DNA of 64,000 nucleotides, taken from positions 19,077,558 to 19,141,557 of the forward strand of contig OW121835.1 of NCBI GenBank assembly GCA_933228915.1. Reading direction: 5' to 3'. Below are positions 23,937 to 42,109 of the stretch, in pieces (position 1 is the first letter of the stretch; every line of letters starts with the position of its first letter). A program made the position numbers and the translations under genes. The DNA is from Telmatherina bonti (Eukaryota; Chordata; Actinopteri; Atheriniformes; Telmatherinidae). The notes beneath the pieces were generated by a model that worked only from the letters and a program-made list of their open reading frames with translations, searched no databases and was not told the origin of the DNA.

Positions 23937-26437
23937 TTTATTTATACATCCAAAAACCAAAAGATCAAATTTCTCACACTATATACAGATATTACATACA
24001 GTGTTTGTACACATATTACATAATTTGTACACAAGAAAAATATACATAAAAATGTAAACTTTTGTATACAAAAAATACCTTAGACAAATCAAACAAGGAC
24101 CAATAACAAAAGGTGACTAGATTAGCTCATCCTATCTTTAAAAACAGTAATACAGTACATTCAATGAGTACAGGAATTTGTCAGCCATCTCTGAAATCAA
24201 GCAGTTACGTGCCTACGAGCCCTGTAAGTTTTGTTCTACGTGGTTGTCAGGAGAGCAAACTGGTGCAGCGAGTAATCTCATGCTATGTGGTTACAGCAGT
24301 GTTATCTTATTTTCAAATGGACACTTTCAATCAAACTTAATTCTCTTTTTTCCCCCCCTCTTTTTCTATTAACTGTGTCTTATTAGTGACAATGCTGCAG
24401 TTAATGAAGAGCCCAGTGGTCTCTAGTGGAGCTACAGGTTTACACTTCAAGACTTTTTTTTTTCTCTTTGGAAGGAAGAGACAGAACTGGGCCTTCTCAC
24501 AGCTGGAATCAGGGGGTCTGGTGCAGGCTCAGAGCTGTTAATGATGGCAGCTGTTCATGTAATGGGTGTCCCAAGAAAAAAACAAAATAAAGTGGGGAGG
24601 GGGTGGGGGCAAGTCAGGCATGGGGCATGGAAAATATACCACCAGTCTCATCCACTCCTGTGCAAATCTATGTTGAAATAGCATGCTGATCTGTCTCTCC
24701 ATAAGGTGATGCATATAGTCCAACGTTTGATACCAACAACACTCAAACCAGAAGCCTTTATCTTATATACTCTCACAAAAACGGTTGCTGCACCATCGCA
24801 GAGTTCTTCCTGATTAATTGCTATCAAAAATATTTTCCATTAGAATATTCTTAGCGACAGAACGACAGCACACAAAGCAAAACATCGAACCCTTCGACAA
24901 TGAGCAACCATTTCGATAGCCATTAAAGACGAGCGATTCATTCCACAAGACACGGGTTCCACTGAATACATTTCAAATAATTTCAATCGATTGCTACTCA
25001 ATAGTTCAACAACAAACCCCAAGATAGACTTCTATTCTATATACCAAATATTCAACAATGTCTGATAATCTGTCTAATATGTCTATCAAAAATCCATGGT
25101 TGTACTGCTGCGTGAGTCAACGGAGGGGACTTTTTTTTTCCCTAAAACTACAACCAGACCCCAGGTTTAGCATCATTTAGCTTAAAAAATATCACTTTAT
25201 AAGTGAGTAAAACAGACAGTGCTTTACTTCAGACGTGCAAAATACACCAATTCATACCATCATGGTACACATAGCTCATGGGCAATATATATATATATAT
25301 ATATTTATCCCCAATCCACCGCCTTAGCCTCATCAAAGTGGTCTGTAACTGAACTTTCAGTTTCTGAGACATGCAAGCCACTAAAGACCATTGTATATGT
25401 GGACCAGAGAGGACCTTTGGGAGTAGACACTTTAAAGTCCCTGCATTATGACACCACCCTCACCGTAACACTGAAGCTTATTTAGTAGCCTTTAAAAGCC
25501 CAGACTGTTGTCAAACTGTTGTAAAAAAAAAAAAAAAAAAATCTGGTGTTTATAAGCCAAAGAGGGCAAAATATGATCCAGCTGGTTTTGGTAAATGAAC
25601 CTGTACGTAATGACACCAATAAAATCCCTCACAATGCTAGTCATGGTAATGTGTTTATTGCTTTAAGAACTAGATTCACCTTCAAGTGTCTACTAGGCCA
25701 CTCAGAGTGCCACAACCAATGGTGAGGTCAGAGATTTTGACGTCTGAGCAAACCGATAACTGAGCACATATACAATATACACAATATAAAAACAGCTGTT
25801 TAAAAGTATTTTGATAAATTCATCTGTGTAGTCTGACTAAGATTCTATATCATGATAACAGTTGAATAGTTTTTAACATAATGGGTCACAAGTATGTCAC
25901 AATGTGCACTCGTATTTTCCAGAGGGTGACAGACAGCGTATTAAACAAGGGGGAGGGAAGGGGGATCACAATGGCCATGTGAGCAAGGCAGGGTACAGCT
26001 GATCAATTTTAAGACAGGACTTAAAACTGGTGAAGCAATCAAAGCTGATCACTGATTGAGGCTTCTATGAATTCTGAGCACTGGTTACAGATAATCTCTG
26101 CTAAGGTCCTTTCGCCAATTTTCACCCGTGTATTTCATTGCAACATCTGACTGCAACCTCCTGCTGACAAAAACCACAAGGCATCAAACATGTGGACTCA
26201 CACCAACTTTAAATCTCAGACACCATCTGGCTACACAAGGGAAAACAACTGAGGAGGAATATTGAAGAAAATCCAAGCTTGTGCAAATTCATTATCCAAT
26301 AGTGCACTATTACCGCATTGCACACGTGTAGCAGATGAACGAGGGGGTTGGGGGGGTCTGTCAGAGGCCAGCTTGCTGGATTCTAAGTGACTGTGAATCC
26401 ACAGGCTTGTCATGTTGCTGCTGCACGCTGCCTGCTC
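23937..26437 (-). other. ino80d 3' UTR (probable)
   Basis: Downstream, on the minus strand, of the ino80d stop. An AATAAA on the minus strand (TTTATT at 23937-23942) could end the transcript. INO80D has a long 3' UTR in other vertebrates. The region contains a (TA)n run at 25285-25303 and a poly(A) run at 25523-25541, but no open frame of interest. Confidence 0.4.
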
Positions 26438-29400
26438 TCATTTACTTTGCGTGAAGGGTGGTGTGGCGCTGTTGGCACTTGCAGCTGTGGCACTAACGAT
26501 GGAAAAGCCAGCAGGGGGCGCTGTGGAGCTGTGGCTGGGCTGCACGTCTTTCGGGATGCCGCTGTGGGAGGCCAGTTGATGGCCGAAGGCCGCGCTGAAC
26601 TGAGGGAGCTGTTGCTTGGGTTGTGCGGAGGTCAACAAATCGTGTGACGAGGCTGGGAGCGAGGACGAGGGGACAGGAGGAGTTGTTAAACCAGTCATTG
26701 CGCTCTGGGGCATCGCCGACAGAGCGGCCATGGGCTGCAGCGTCACAGAGTGGGTGGTGGAGGGGGGAGTGGACAGGGACGTTGATATGAGATGACTTTC
26801 TGATCTTATGAGATTGCCAAACTGTGTGGGGTCAGCTAGGGGGAGAGGAAGGTTGTTCCATGTTGAGCGTGGGGGCCCAGGTACCCCACTGAGAGGGACT
26901 TCCAGCAGGAGAGGGGTGTCTGTCTGAAAGGAGCTGGCATGGGGAGAAGATATATGGTCACTATACGGGGATGGGACATGCTCACTGCTGTAGTGGCTGC
27001 CTTGGGGAGATGATGTGGGGGCGTCCGACTTTGCCAAGGCATGTGGCACGTGTGTTCGAGAAAATGTTTGCTCAGTTATGGAGGTCTGGGTGAGCAGGGA
27101 GGTGGTGGAAGGGGCTACTGCAGAAGAAGATGAGGTCAGGTTGGAGCATGGTGCTGGGGGCTGGTTGGCAGACTGTGATGGTGGAGAGTGAGGAAAGTGA
27201 TCCCCACTGGATTGCAGTAGATTTTCCTCCAACTCCAGGTTGGGGAAGTTCTCTGTAGGGATTCGGCTGTTGAGCAGGTCCCCCATTCCCCCTGGCTGGA
27301 CTTGTCCAGGAAACCCGGTGATGGTCCTGTGGTCCACCCCTTCAGCAGGGGCCAGTTCTCCTATGGAGGTCAGGCACACCAACGAATCTGGGTAGGATCC
27401 CATAGCCTGCAATGCACGTACCAGCTCCTCAGCCTCCTCCGTGGTGGGCAGAAGCTCCCCGTTCTTGCCTGCAAAAACATTTCCGATGTTTAGCCCTAGA
27501 TGCATATCACATTATGAGTATATTATTCCTGTATACATGACAGGCACATCTAAGAGCTGGAACACAACCTTCAAATAAGTCAAAGTCCTGCAAGTCATCA
27601 GGTAGTCTTGGTAACACATCAGAGAAATCCTCGTGGTTTAGCTCAAGGTCATTTGGAATGTCTGCCATGTCATTGGTGATGTCATCAGGAAGCTCGTCGG
27701 TACTCAGGTCTGGAGTTGAAGGGCTCCTGCCCGTAGGATGGGATGACAGAAAGGGTTAGAGGGGAAAAAACACAAGCTGCTGCAGTGACCACAAGAATGA
27801 GGGTGATCAGACACTGGATCTCCCTTGCTAAATTTTTAACACAACAGTGCAGAGATACAACTGTGGCAGACCTGATGCTGGCCTGTGAGGGCATTGATAG
27901 GCTTGTTAAGGGCATTCCCAGGTTCCCCTGTGGCAACGCTGGTGGGATGGGTTTCTGAGGCCTTCGCGGCCCTCTCCTCCTCTTCTTCTTGTGTTTTTTA
28001 GTGAGTGCCGGCGGTTTGGTCTTTTTACGTGGCTTACGCTGTTGCTGCTGCTGGTGCTGCACTCGTCGGTTTCCATCCCCACGCAGGAAATTATCCTGTC
28101 CAAACAGACAAATGAAAAAAAACAGAAAAGGAAAAAGTTAACGTTTTTTTTTTAAACCTTTAGCAAAGCTAACCTTAGTGAAAAGCCATACTGAAAAAGA
28201 GTGATAAAACCAAACGGCAGATGCTCAAAGTCTTCCACTAGACAATGAACTCACCATCTTTTTGGCATGCTCTTCACAGAGGGGTGTCTGGTGCGTGATA
28301 TCAAACACAGGGATGGAGCACTGCTGACCGTCTGCAAATTTGGCTGTGCAGCTAGCAAAGAGCTGCTGGGAACGATTCAACAGGATGTCTATAGATGACA
28401 ATAAAGGCCAAAAAACCTGCACTATTGAAAATATGTCAAGTTCGGCACACAAACGTGCTTTCTCATCATTACCAAGAAATGATGAAGAATATTTATTCAA
28501 TATTTACAATCAAATAGCAGAATTACAGCAATTGTTTGGAACTTGTAGAGGTCAGCTTCACAGCGAGCGTTGTGACAAAAAGGATACGCTGAAAGCAGTG
28601 TCGAGTGAAGGGCAGAGCTCTGTTGTTGCAGGCATGGCCCTTTGTGCTGCCAGTGCACGTCCCCGGATCTGTGCTCTGCTCCATTGATGGGAGCGCACTG
28701 CAAATAAAAACAGATCTCGGACTTACTAAACTGCAACGAAATAGAGAAGATCTCACAAAGTTTATGCTCAAGCCGAAAAACTTAACGTAACCAAGTTAGT
28801 TCTGGAATCATTAATTGTATGTATTGTGCCAATTACACGAATGCTGAAAGATCCATTAAAATGATGCGATTACCTCGAGGAACTGCTGCTGCTCAACTCC
28901 TGAATCAGCTTCCCTGCACAGTCAGGGTTGTTACTGGCAGCGTGCAGCAAGGCTTTGCGGAAGGCATAACGGTATCTCTTCTGGCGGATACTCGACCTCT
29001 CCTGCCTGCACATGTGCTTGTATTTGTCTTGGAGGTATGAGCAAAGCCTAAGCAGCCGTGTTCTCCGTGAGGAACCACCGTCATCTTCCAGCCTACATGG
29101 GAAACACACATGTCATCATGACAGGAAATTCAACTGCTATACACTGCAGAAATAATAAGATACAAACCCATTATGTGGTCTCCATGAACTCTGAAAAGGA
29201 TAAAATCTTTCTGCCTCCTCCTCTTCATCGTCATCATCAGCACTGTCCTCTGACCAGTCCAAACCTGCAAGTCAGCTTGTTAGAGTGGCTCATCTATCTC
29301 ACTGGGTTCATATTAACCAACAAATTATTCGCAAAAGACTGCAAACATGCACATGAATTTATACAATTGGAAAACTCCTGTTAAATACATGAAAATGAGT

Positions 29401-30523
29401 TACCCAGGTGAGGGAAGAGGTCTCCATGCTCCCGATGTCTCTTGGCACAGAGCTGAACTAGGTGTTGCAACCTGGCCAAGCAGCTGGCTGAAGGTGAGAA
29501 GGCTGTGGGACGCATGACGACCACATGCCGCTGATTGTTACTGCTACTGTCCTTGCTACTGAGAGGCAATTGAGTAGCAGCGAAAGGCATTTTCCTGCTG
29601 AGTGATGGTCCAGAATGTTGCCCTGGACTGGGTGCTGCATTAACAGGCACCCCTGGAGGGAGAAAGTTGACCGTCTGAGGTGGTGGTGGATTGCATAATA
29701 AACCCTGCTGCTGTACTGGGAGGGTGAAGGAAGAGGAGTGTTGAGACTGCTGGAAAAGACCTGGCTGCTGCCGTGAGAGATGAGTGTTGAGTGGTGATGA
29801 TGGGTGGACACGGGGAATAGGGGAGGGTGTAAAGTGCTCACGAGGTGGCTGGAAGAGTTCCGTGTCATTGCTAAGTTTCTGGTTTAAGACCAGCCGACTC
29901 TGTAGTTTCTTCTTGATGGTGTTGCCCTTGCGAGGAGTGCCCATGTCCTCCCCATCTGTGTCATCCTCATAGAAGGCAAAAGGGTCAAGGAGTTCCCCAT
30001 CGGGGAGGGGTAACAGGCGTGTGCACGGGGGAGATGGTGGAAGTTCATTTATACCATTAGGAGCTTTCAGAGCTAGAGAGGGAACAGTTATATTGAGCGC
30101 CACTGACTCCAGATGAGCCCTAGGACGCATTTCCTCTAAAGAATCATGCTTCTTTTTTCGTTCCTTTTTCGGAATGAAGCCGAGGACCTGCAGGTGGCTG
30201 TTACAGTATCTGGAAAACGAGAGTACATCCCAGTGACCAAATCTGCAATTTATATATTTCACTCAACCAAGTGCAACCTGCCCCAAACACAATATAAATG
30301 CATACCTGCGGTCCTCAGACTTGGGGATGGGGTTGGTACATCGCTGGCTGTTATACTTTGCCACATATTCACACTGCTTGAAGGGAGCCGTCTTGTCCTC
30401 CAGAACGTGCCGGATACAGAACGCATAGCCATTTAGTCTTCGCTGCTTGCACAGCTTTGGACTATATGAGCACAACGGCTTATTGTCCACCTCTGAGAAG
30501 TGTATGTGTTTGCCTTCATACAT
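26438..30523 (-). CDS. ino80d: INO80 chromatin-remodelling complex subunit D
   Basis: Nuclear regulatory subunit of the INO80 ATP-dependent remodeller. Coding exons, 5' to 3' on the minus strand: 30523-30306, 30209-29404, 29264-29168, 29092-28874, 28697-28588, 28388-28255, 28095-27872, 27726-27569 and 27468-26438 (stop TAA). All phases join cleanly to 998 aa, close to the roughly 1,000 aa of the human protein. The start MYEGKHIHFSEVDNKPLCSY is the family N-terminus. Two Cys/His-rich modules of the zf-C3Hc3H type are seen, at about residues 18-80 and 458-525 (the latter with FADGQQC and HQTPLCEEH). A strongly basic stretch, KKHKKKRRRGPRRPQKP, follows at about 550-580. The long last exon is Ser/Pro/Thr-rich, ending in conserved QLPQFSAAFGHQL and IPKDVQPSHSS motifs. 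The exon at 28697 ends at CAGC before gtatcc, restoring the conserved HILLN. Confidence 0.95.
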
Positions 30524-31087
30524 CACGTGACTCTTGTCCTTGACAACATCAGCTGATGGGATAAAGAGAAGAAAAGAATAAAATCTCTGAAACGCCACAC
30601 TGAGGAGGTCACATACACAGACGTGCACATGCATGGGTGCGAAGCAAGGCTGCAGTCACTTCCTGTACAAAAAGGAGATAATTAAGTCCTTGCCAAATAA
30701 AAAATAAATAAAATTTAAAAAAAGTTATTTCGAACTAAAAAAAAAAAGAAGGACTTTTAAAAGAACAAATATTGGTTACAACAAAAAACAACAAATAAAA
30801 TAAGCTTCTTAAGTTAGAAAAAGGGTTTTGGAAGAAGTTGGACACTTATCTAGTCCAAAACCCCCTTATCAATGACACTGTAAAATTTTCACAGCATGGA
30901 AAATGTAGTAATACACATTAAATTCCAACAAAATGAAACTTAAACAGTATACAATCGTAATACACACAATAAATCATAGAATTTAACATACATTGCTTTC
31001 AAAAAATAATCCTATTTGCCTCATAACTTTTAATTCTCATCTTATATCATAATTAATTAAGCAACAGTCTTCAGAATGATTTACTGC

Positions 31088-31134
<47 letters not shown>

Positions 31135-31136
31135 GA

Positions 31137-31172
<36 letters not shown>

Positions 31173-32325
31173 TACAGCACAAATGGGAAGACAAATTTTT
31201 TTTATCATAGCATGACAAATGTCTTGTCGCACAAGTGGTCCAAAACACTTCGAATTGTCAGTGGGGTCATCTCAAGATGAAGTGGTTACTGAGCAGAGCA
31301 AAAGGTCACATCTTTACTGTATAAACACGTGCCTTGTGCTTTTAAATGAATGCAAGTGACGCTTCAAGTTTGGTATAGATTATCACAGGAAAGACGGAAA
31401 TTTCATTTACAGCTTAGCTCAGGCGTTAAACTTTGTACTCAAGTTAGTGTGGAGATCGTTACAACTCTGACAGCCAAAGCGCATATTAGACACAGTCACG
31501 GGTTGAATAATTGCCCCATACCAGCATTGCTTAACCTTTGAAACTTTGGTTAAGACGAGAACCCGACAGACAGCGAGCGGAGACTGTAACTACCACTGGC
31601 GTCCGGGGAGCTAGCCTGCTACATTAGCTTGGTGCCCGATAAACAGCTGTGAAACTTTTCACTATTAAATTGTAAACAAGGCTATCTCCAATAAACACTC
31701 GTAACCCAATTACAAAAACACAATGTAACCCATCCCCAGCGGGATATGCACGCTATAAGCATGTGCCAAATATAAAAACTCAAATTTGCTAGTTAGCTAT
31801 CAAGGCTAAAAACACAAATTAGTAGGCGGTAGCGTACCAGGAAACGGAAACATCAGCAAATGGTAACACTATAAAAGGTCTATTTCCAGTTTAATTTTAT
31901 TTAGAAAATTACAAGCGATAATATAACATACTGTAAATATTTCATCGGCCCCATCAATGAGCTATAACTAGCTCTGGACACGCTACATTATGGTCAAATA
32001 GTTTCAAACAAAGGATATACATACCAGGCGTAGGCCTGTTTCCTAAGGCCCCCGCAATAATCGATATGAATTATAGCTACTATCGTTGCCTAGTGTGACA
32101 TTAGCGGGCTACAAAATAATAATCATAATGCTCAAATATCCACACATATCCAACGCACTAGGAACTTAAAGAGGATTATAAGTACAAGAATGTAAAAGTA
32201 AAAAATAAAAAGGCCCGTGAAGTCGGGAGAGACGGCGGCCTCTACTTGAGGGCATGACCGACTGAAGCCTCGGCAATGCGGTGGAGTCAGAAATCCAAGT
32301 CGAGGCTGTGCGCGAGTCTGCTTAC
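30524..32325 (-). other. ino80d 5' UTR exon part and 5' UTR intron
   Basis: The first coding exon extends upstream to 30552 at an acceptor atcccatcag and stays open in frame to that point. The intron reaches a donor at 32325 (exon end CAAG before gtaagc). Inside is a (TA)n(CA)n microsatellite at 31089-31169. Confidence 0.7.
31089..31169. repeat. Compound (TA)n(CA)n microsatellite
   Basis: About 14 TA units, followed by CA units with a CAGAGA interruption. Confidence 0.95.
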
Positions 32326-32645
32326 CTTGAATTGGTATGGGCTGCTGGGTATTCGCTCCAGATAGACGGCCGAAATGTCTATTAGAATCAGCTAGGCTAT
32401 TTGTGTATCGATGCTCCAGATAGGATGGGAACGGTGGTCTTCATCGAGCTCGGTTTATCATGAAATAAAGGTGCATGTAAATATAGGCTATCTAGAGCAA
32501 ATTACAAGCAGTAGGTAGGCTGCTGAGGATATTTGTTGGAGCCACAGCAGACTCCTCACAGCACCACTACAGGCACTGCGGGGACATGACAACAAGCCGT
32601 TCAACAACAACAACCTCTCCTACCATATTGGAAATTCAACTTTGT
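32326..32645 (-). promoter_or_regulatory. ino80d 5' non-coding exon and promoter region
   Basis: A strong donor (AATTCAAG then gtaagc, minus strand) marks the 3' end of a non-coding first exon at 32326. The DNA around 32.2-32.6 kb is richer in C and G and in CpG than the flanks. No TATA box was recognised. The transcription start is inferred. Confidence 0.5.
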
Positions 32646-33463
32646 TAAACGCCCTACTAGTGTACAAGTATCAATGGAATTGTCAGTGGGAAACTAATTA
32701 CAGTTTGTGTTAAAGACAGTGCCGTTTACATGTTTCAGACTATTACTTAAAACAGATGGACTTAGAGATCCAACAAAGTGTTACAGTATAAAATCCACCT
32801 GAACCACGACTATCATCGTCCATATGAATGACTTATCAGCCCTGCTGCCGCACTGATGCCGGCTGTTCACTAATGATGGACCACGTGCCAATCAGATAGC
32901 GAGGTTCAGTCTCGAGAAGTTAAATAGGTATAATTATAGACCATTAATTTTCATAGAAATGTATGTTATTTTAAAATTTACAAACTTAAATTGAAGCTTT
33001 TCAAAGATATATAAGGGTTGCTACAGAAATTCGGTTTATTATCTTATGTCTCATTTACAAATGACTCCACTTAATGAAATTAAATACTCAGTTTCCTTAA
33101 ATAAAAATATATTCTTAATACTTGTGGTGCTGGCAATTGTACACAAAGATAAAAATTCACCATCTGAATATTCACATTTTAAATCTATGGTCACATCTAA
33201 GAAAATATGGCTATCAGGACCAATAGCAGGTGAAACTGCTCAGTGTGCATATCTGGATAATCGACAAACGTACGCCTCTGCAATTAGCACTTACATATAT
33301 TTCTGCAGCTATGTTGGTTACATAATGAAAATATATTTGGTATTCTCTGCAGTAAAATACTTTGTTACGATAAAATATAAGTGCAAATAAATATGCCTTC
33401 TAGGAATGTGCAAATATAGGAGTTGTGCGTATCATTTTTCAGAAGAATTTCATCCACTGCATT
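32646..33463 (-). other. ndufs1 3' UTR and short gap to ino80d
   Basis: Contains a minus-strand AATAAA at 33035-33040, about 425 bases after the ndufs1 stop. Less than 0.5 kb then separates the ndufs1 3' end from the presumed ino80d first exon. The 114-codon plus-strand frame at 33046-33390 lies in AT-rich UTR and has no recognisable domain. Confidence 0.55.
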
Positions 33464-39471
<6,008 letters not shown>

Positions 39472-40200
39472 GCTAGAAGAGAAACAGAAAGGAAAATGTA
39501 CGAAGTGAGATCTGAGCCATACCTCACCTGCAGATCTCAAGTGATGGATAATATTGATAAAGATGCTTAAAGCTGATTGGCGTCAGAGCCTTAGCTAAAT
39601 TAGCTTCCATGTGGCTACCAAAACAAAAACAGAAGCAAGCTAGCTGTCGTTGGTCCTCGTTACGAAAAGAACATGCATAACTACGTTACAAGACATGAGT
39701 AATAACACCTATAAAAGGGAATTAAAAAAAAAAAAAAATTGAAGCAGTTCATGCTCGGACAGCCACTAAACATTTTTAGCGTGAAATGCAGTTAGCCGAC
39801 AACATTGCATAAGCTACTGCCCCAAGATAACATATTTATAGCTAGTTTGCTATACTGTCATCCTAATAACATTTAATAAATATCTATCATTATACTATCA
39901 TCCTAATAACATTTAATAAATAGCTATCATGACATGAAGCAGGATTTTAACCTCTCCAACGCTGAACACATACATGTGAAGACATCTTAAAGTGAAGTCA
40001 GATCGTACTGCAGTCACCATAAATGCTAATATGGCACATTCCCTCATTCACGTCACAAAATCTTTGTTTCGTTACATTTCATGACTTTATCTAGTTTATG
40101 TGACCCTTTACTTACCTTAGCAGTGCTCTCTTTAGACTGTTTGCCACGCAGATTGCGCACTGTCTGCTTATTCTGCTGCGTCACTCAGAGAGTAATCCTG
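39472..40200 (-). promoter_or_regulatory. ndufs1 5' UTR intron, non-coding first exon and promoter region
   Basis: The acceptor ttctcttctag lies one base before the ndufs1 ATG, so almost the whole 5' UTR is on an upstream exon. A donor at 40115 (exon end GCTAAG, then gtaagt) defines a non-coding exon starting near 40.19 kb. Downstream in the intron is a duplicated stretch, ATACTGTCATCCTAATAACATTTAATAAATA, read twice around 39850-39930 with small changes. Confidence 0.6.
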
Positions 40201-40844
40201 TATACCATAATCCACATAGGAGGGCTTTTCATTTTTTAAGTTCCTGTTATAATCAAATGATGTAGGCATCCAGTACCTGCTGCCAAAATTTGATTTGCAT
40301 TACCTATATAAATACAAGCAGTTATAATCTCGTAGCAGCCAATTTCTAGTCTGTTGAAATAAATCACTGTCAGCGCTGTAATTGCAGTTCTTCAGCTTAT
40401 TTGATCCAATTCAGACTGAAATAATGGTGAATAATATGCAGACATTTTGACAATTTATTATCTGGTGGATATATGGCGATAGGAAGACAAAGATATTTTT
40501 TATGCAGTGGCGTATTTGGTGATGGCCATTCCTGTCAGTAGAGTTCACTAATTTTACCCAGCAGGATCTTTGTTAACTTTTGTTGGAATAAGTGTGTGAA
40601 CTACAGGGATACTTGGGTGTCTGGAAACCCTTGAACAACGCAGCTGACTCATTTCCAAACAACCCTGTTTATATTTTAAAACATAGGAACGTTAAAAATG
40701 AGCTAATTGATATTACAAACACAAAAAGTCCTTTATTTTGCAGATGGAAGAAAGACTTTAAATATTATTCATATTGCAGAGTGAACACACAGAAAGACCA
40801 AATATCTACAATGGACACAAATGCAGGTGTTCTTGCAGCTGCTG

Positions 40845-40886
40845 GATTCTATTCTATTCTATTCTATTCTATTCTATTCTATTCTA
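40845..40886. repeat. (ATTCT)n microsatellite
   Basis: About eight ATTCT units abutting the L2-like tail. On the minus strand it reads as an (AGAAT)n tail, as expected for a retroposon 3' end. Confidence 0.9.
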
Positions 40887-41350
40887 CAGTAGTTTAGCAG
40901 AAACTTTTATCCAAAGCAACTTACATATGAGTAAGCCAGTGGACTGTCCAGTTGGACGCAGGTCCTTACAAAAAGTGCTATAGGGTTTTTTTTGTTTGTT
41001 TTTTTTTTCTCCCTTCCCACCCCACAGTAATGTTAAAATACAAAGAATTAATGCCATAATGTTTGTTGTAAAGAACTGGACTAAGTTCTCCAACTTTTCT
41101 GACAAATATAGCTAAACAAAGTGTGGAAGTGCTCCTTGAAGAGCTTAGTATTCAGCTTACTCTTAAAAGTAGACAAAGGAATCACCCAGCTGAATTGTGC
41201 AGCTCTGTTTCTACAGTTAACACAGTTACCCACCAAACCCTTGAACCCCACTGGTGAGCCACATATATCTACAGACTTTTGAACAAATACATCTGTAACA
41301 TTTGCTGTCACCTTCTGTCTGTAATTCAGCAAACCCAGATTCATTTTTCA
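40887..41350 (-). mobile_element. L2/CR1-like retroposon 3' fragment
   Basis: On the minus strand, TTGCTTTGGATAAAAGTTTCTGCTAA at 40893-40919 matches the conserved tail of fish L2-type LINEs and the SINEs that borrow it, followed by the pentamer microsatellite. Upstream on that strand a frame (41081-41344) contains PLSTFKSKLNTKLFKEHF, resembling the end of an L2 reverse-transcriptase ORF. The tail is fairly sure; the full extent is a guess. Confidence 0.5.
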
Positions 41351-41362
41351 TGATTATAATAT

Positions 41363-41400
41363 TCAATTCAGGTCAACTTTATTCATACAGCACTTCTTCA
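41363..41400 (-). repeat. Retroposon tail of the (TTCAA)n type
   Basis: ATTCAATTCAGGTCAACTTTATTCATACAGCAC is the reverse complement, with changes, of the tail at 10530-10622. Confidence 0.6.
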
Positions 41401-41525
41401 AATGCATAAGAACAACCCAAAGTATAATTTTTAAAAAAAACTGAAAAAATAAGAAGGATATAGATTAATAAACTTGAAAAGCTACCGGTATTGTAGTTCT
41501 TTTTGACCTGCACCTTGTGCCAGAC

Positions 41526-41736
41526 CAGGGATGTCCAAAGTTGGTCTTTGATGGCCGATGTCCTGCAGGTTTTCCATGTATCCCTGTTCCGACACACCTG
41601 ACTAAAATTAAGCAGTTTACTGTGCAAAATTCATTGCCTGTTGGACCCATTTAATGTAAGCCAGGTGTGTTGGGACAGGAATACATTGAAAATCTGCAGG
41701 ATATCGACCTTTAAGGACCGACTTTGGACACCACTG
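41526..41736. mobile_element. Short palindromic hAT-type MITE, copy 2, with target duplication
   Basis: Ends CAGGGATGTCCAAAGTTGGTC and, inverted, CAGTGGTGTCCAAAGTCGGTCC. Internal CCTGCAGG and its mirror ATCTGCAGGA are also conserved. A perfect 9-base direct repeat GTGCCAGAC lies at 41517-41525 and 41737-41745 (one base may belong to the element, giving the usual 8). About 211 bp; no coding capacity. Confidence 0.85.
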
Positions 41737-42109
41737 GTGCCAGACAGACATGACCATTTTTTTGTTTGTTTTTTGTTTGGTTTTGATAAATAAATAGACA
41801 AAAATGGATTTCCCATTCATATTGTTATGCAACTCTGCTCTTTTCTCAGGCATGTGGTGGTACTGCAATCTTTCCAAGTCAGGATTAACTTCGGAGAAAG
41901 AAAAAACAGGAAACTGCTGACTTTGTAATGAGACCCACAGGAAATATCAAGGAACTGTACATCTGGTTTTATCTTAGACTCGTGCATAATTTGCAAGGAA
42001 GGCTTCATTCTTCTGGAAACATAATCTGGCCATTTTTAAAACATCAAAGACTAATCTTTTAACTCTTAAAAAGGACAAAGATAGGACAAAATAATATTTA
42101 GAGGACAGA

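Larger units (their letters stand above)
40201..42109. other. Intergenic region ndufs1-cmklr2
   Basis: No coding exon was recognised; in human EEF1B2 lies in this interval. It is made largely of repeats: an ATTCT microsatellite, an L2-type tail, a TTGAA-type tail and a hAT MITE, listed separately. Confidence 0.6.

Noticed and set aside
26387..26647. Plus-strand 86-codon frame
   Set aside because: Shadow of the ino80d last exon on the opposite strand.
28497..28771. Longer version of the ino80d exon ending after ILF at gtcaca
   Set aside because: Ending the exon at CAGC before gtatcc and joining to ACATCCTG restores the conserved HILLN sequence and correct phase, so the longer version is wrong.
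29458..29868. 136-codon minus-strand frame
   Set aside because: It overlaps the large ino80d exon in another frame; the ino80d frame is clearly the conserved one.
33046..33390. 114-codon plus-strand frame
   Set aside because: Lies in the AT-rich ndufs1 3' UTR, has no recognisable domain, and contains the AATAAA-like composition typical of UTR.
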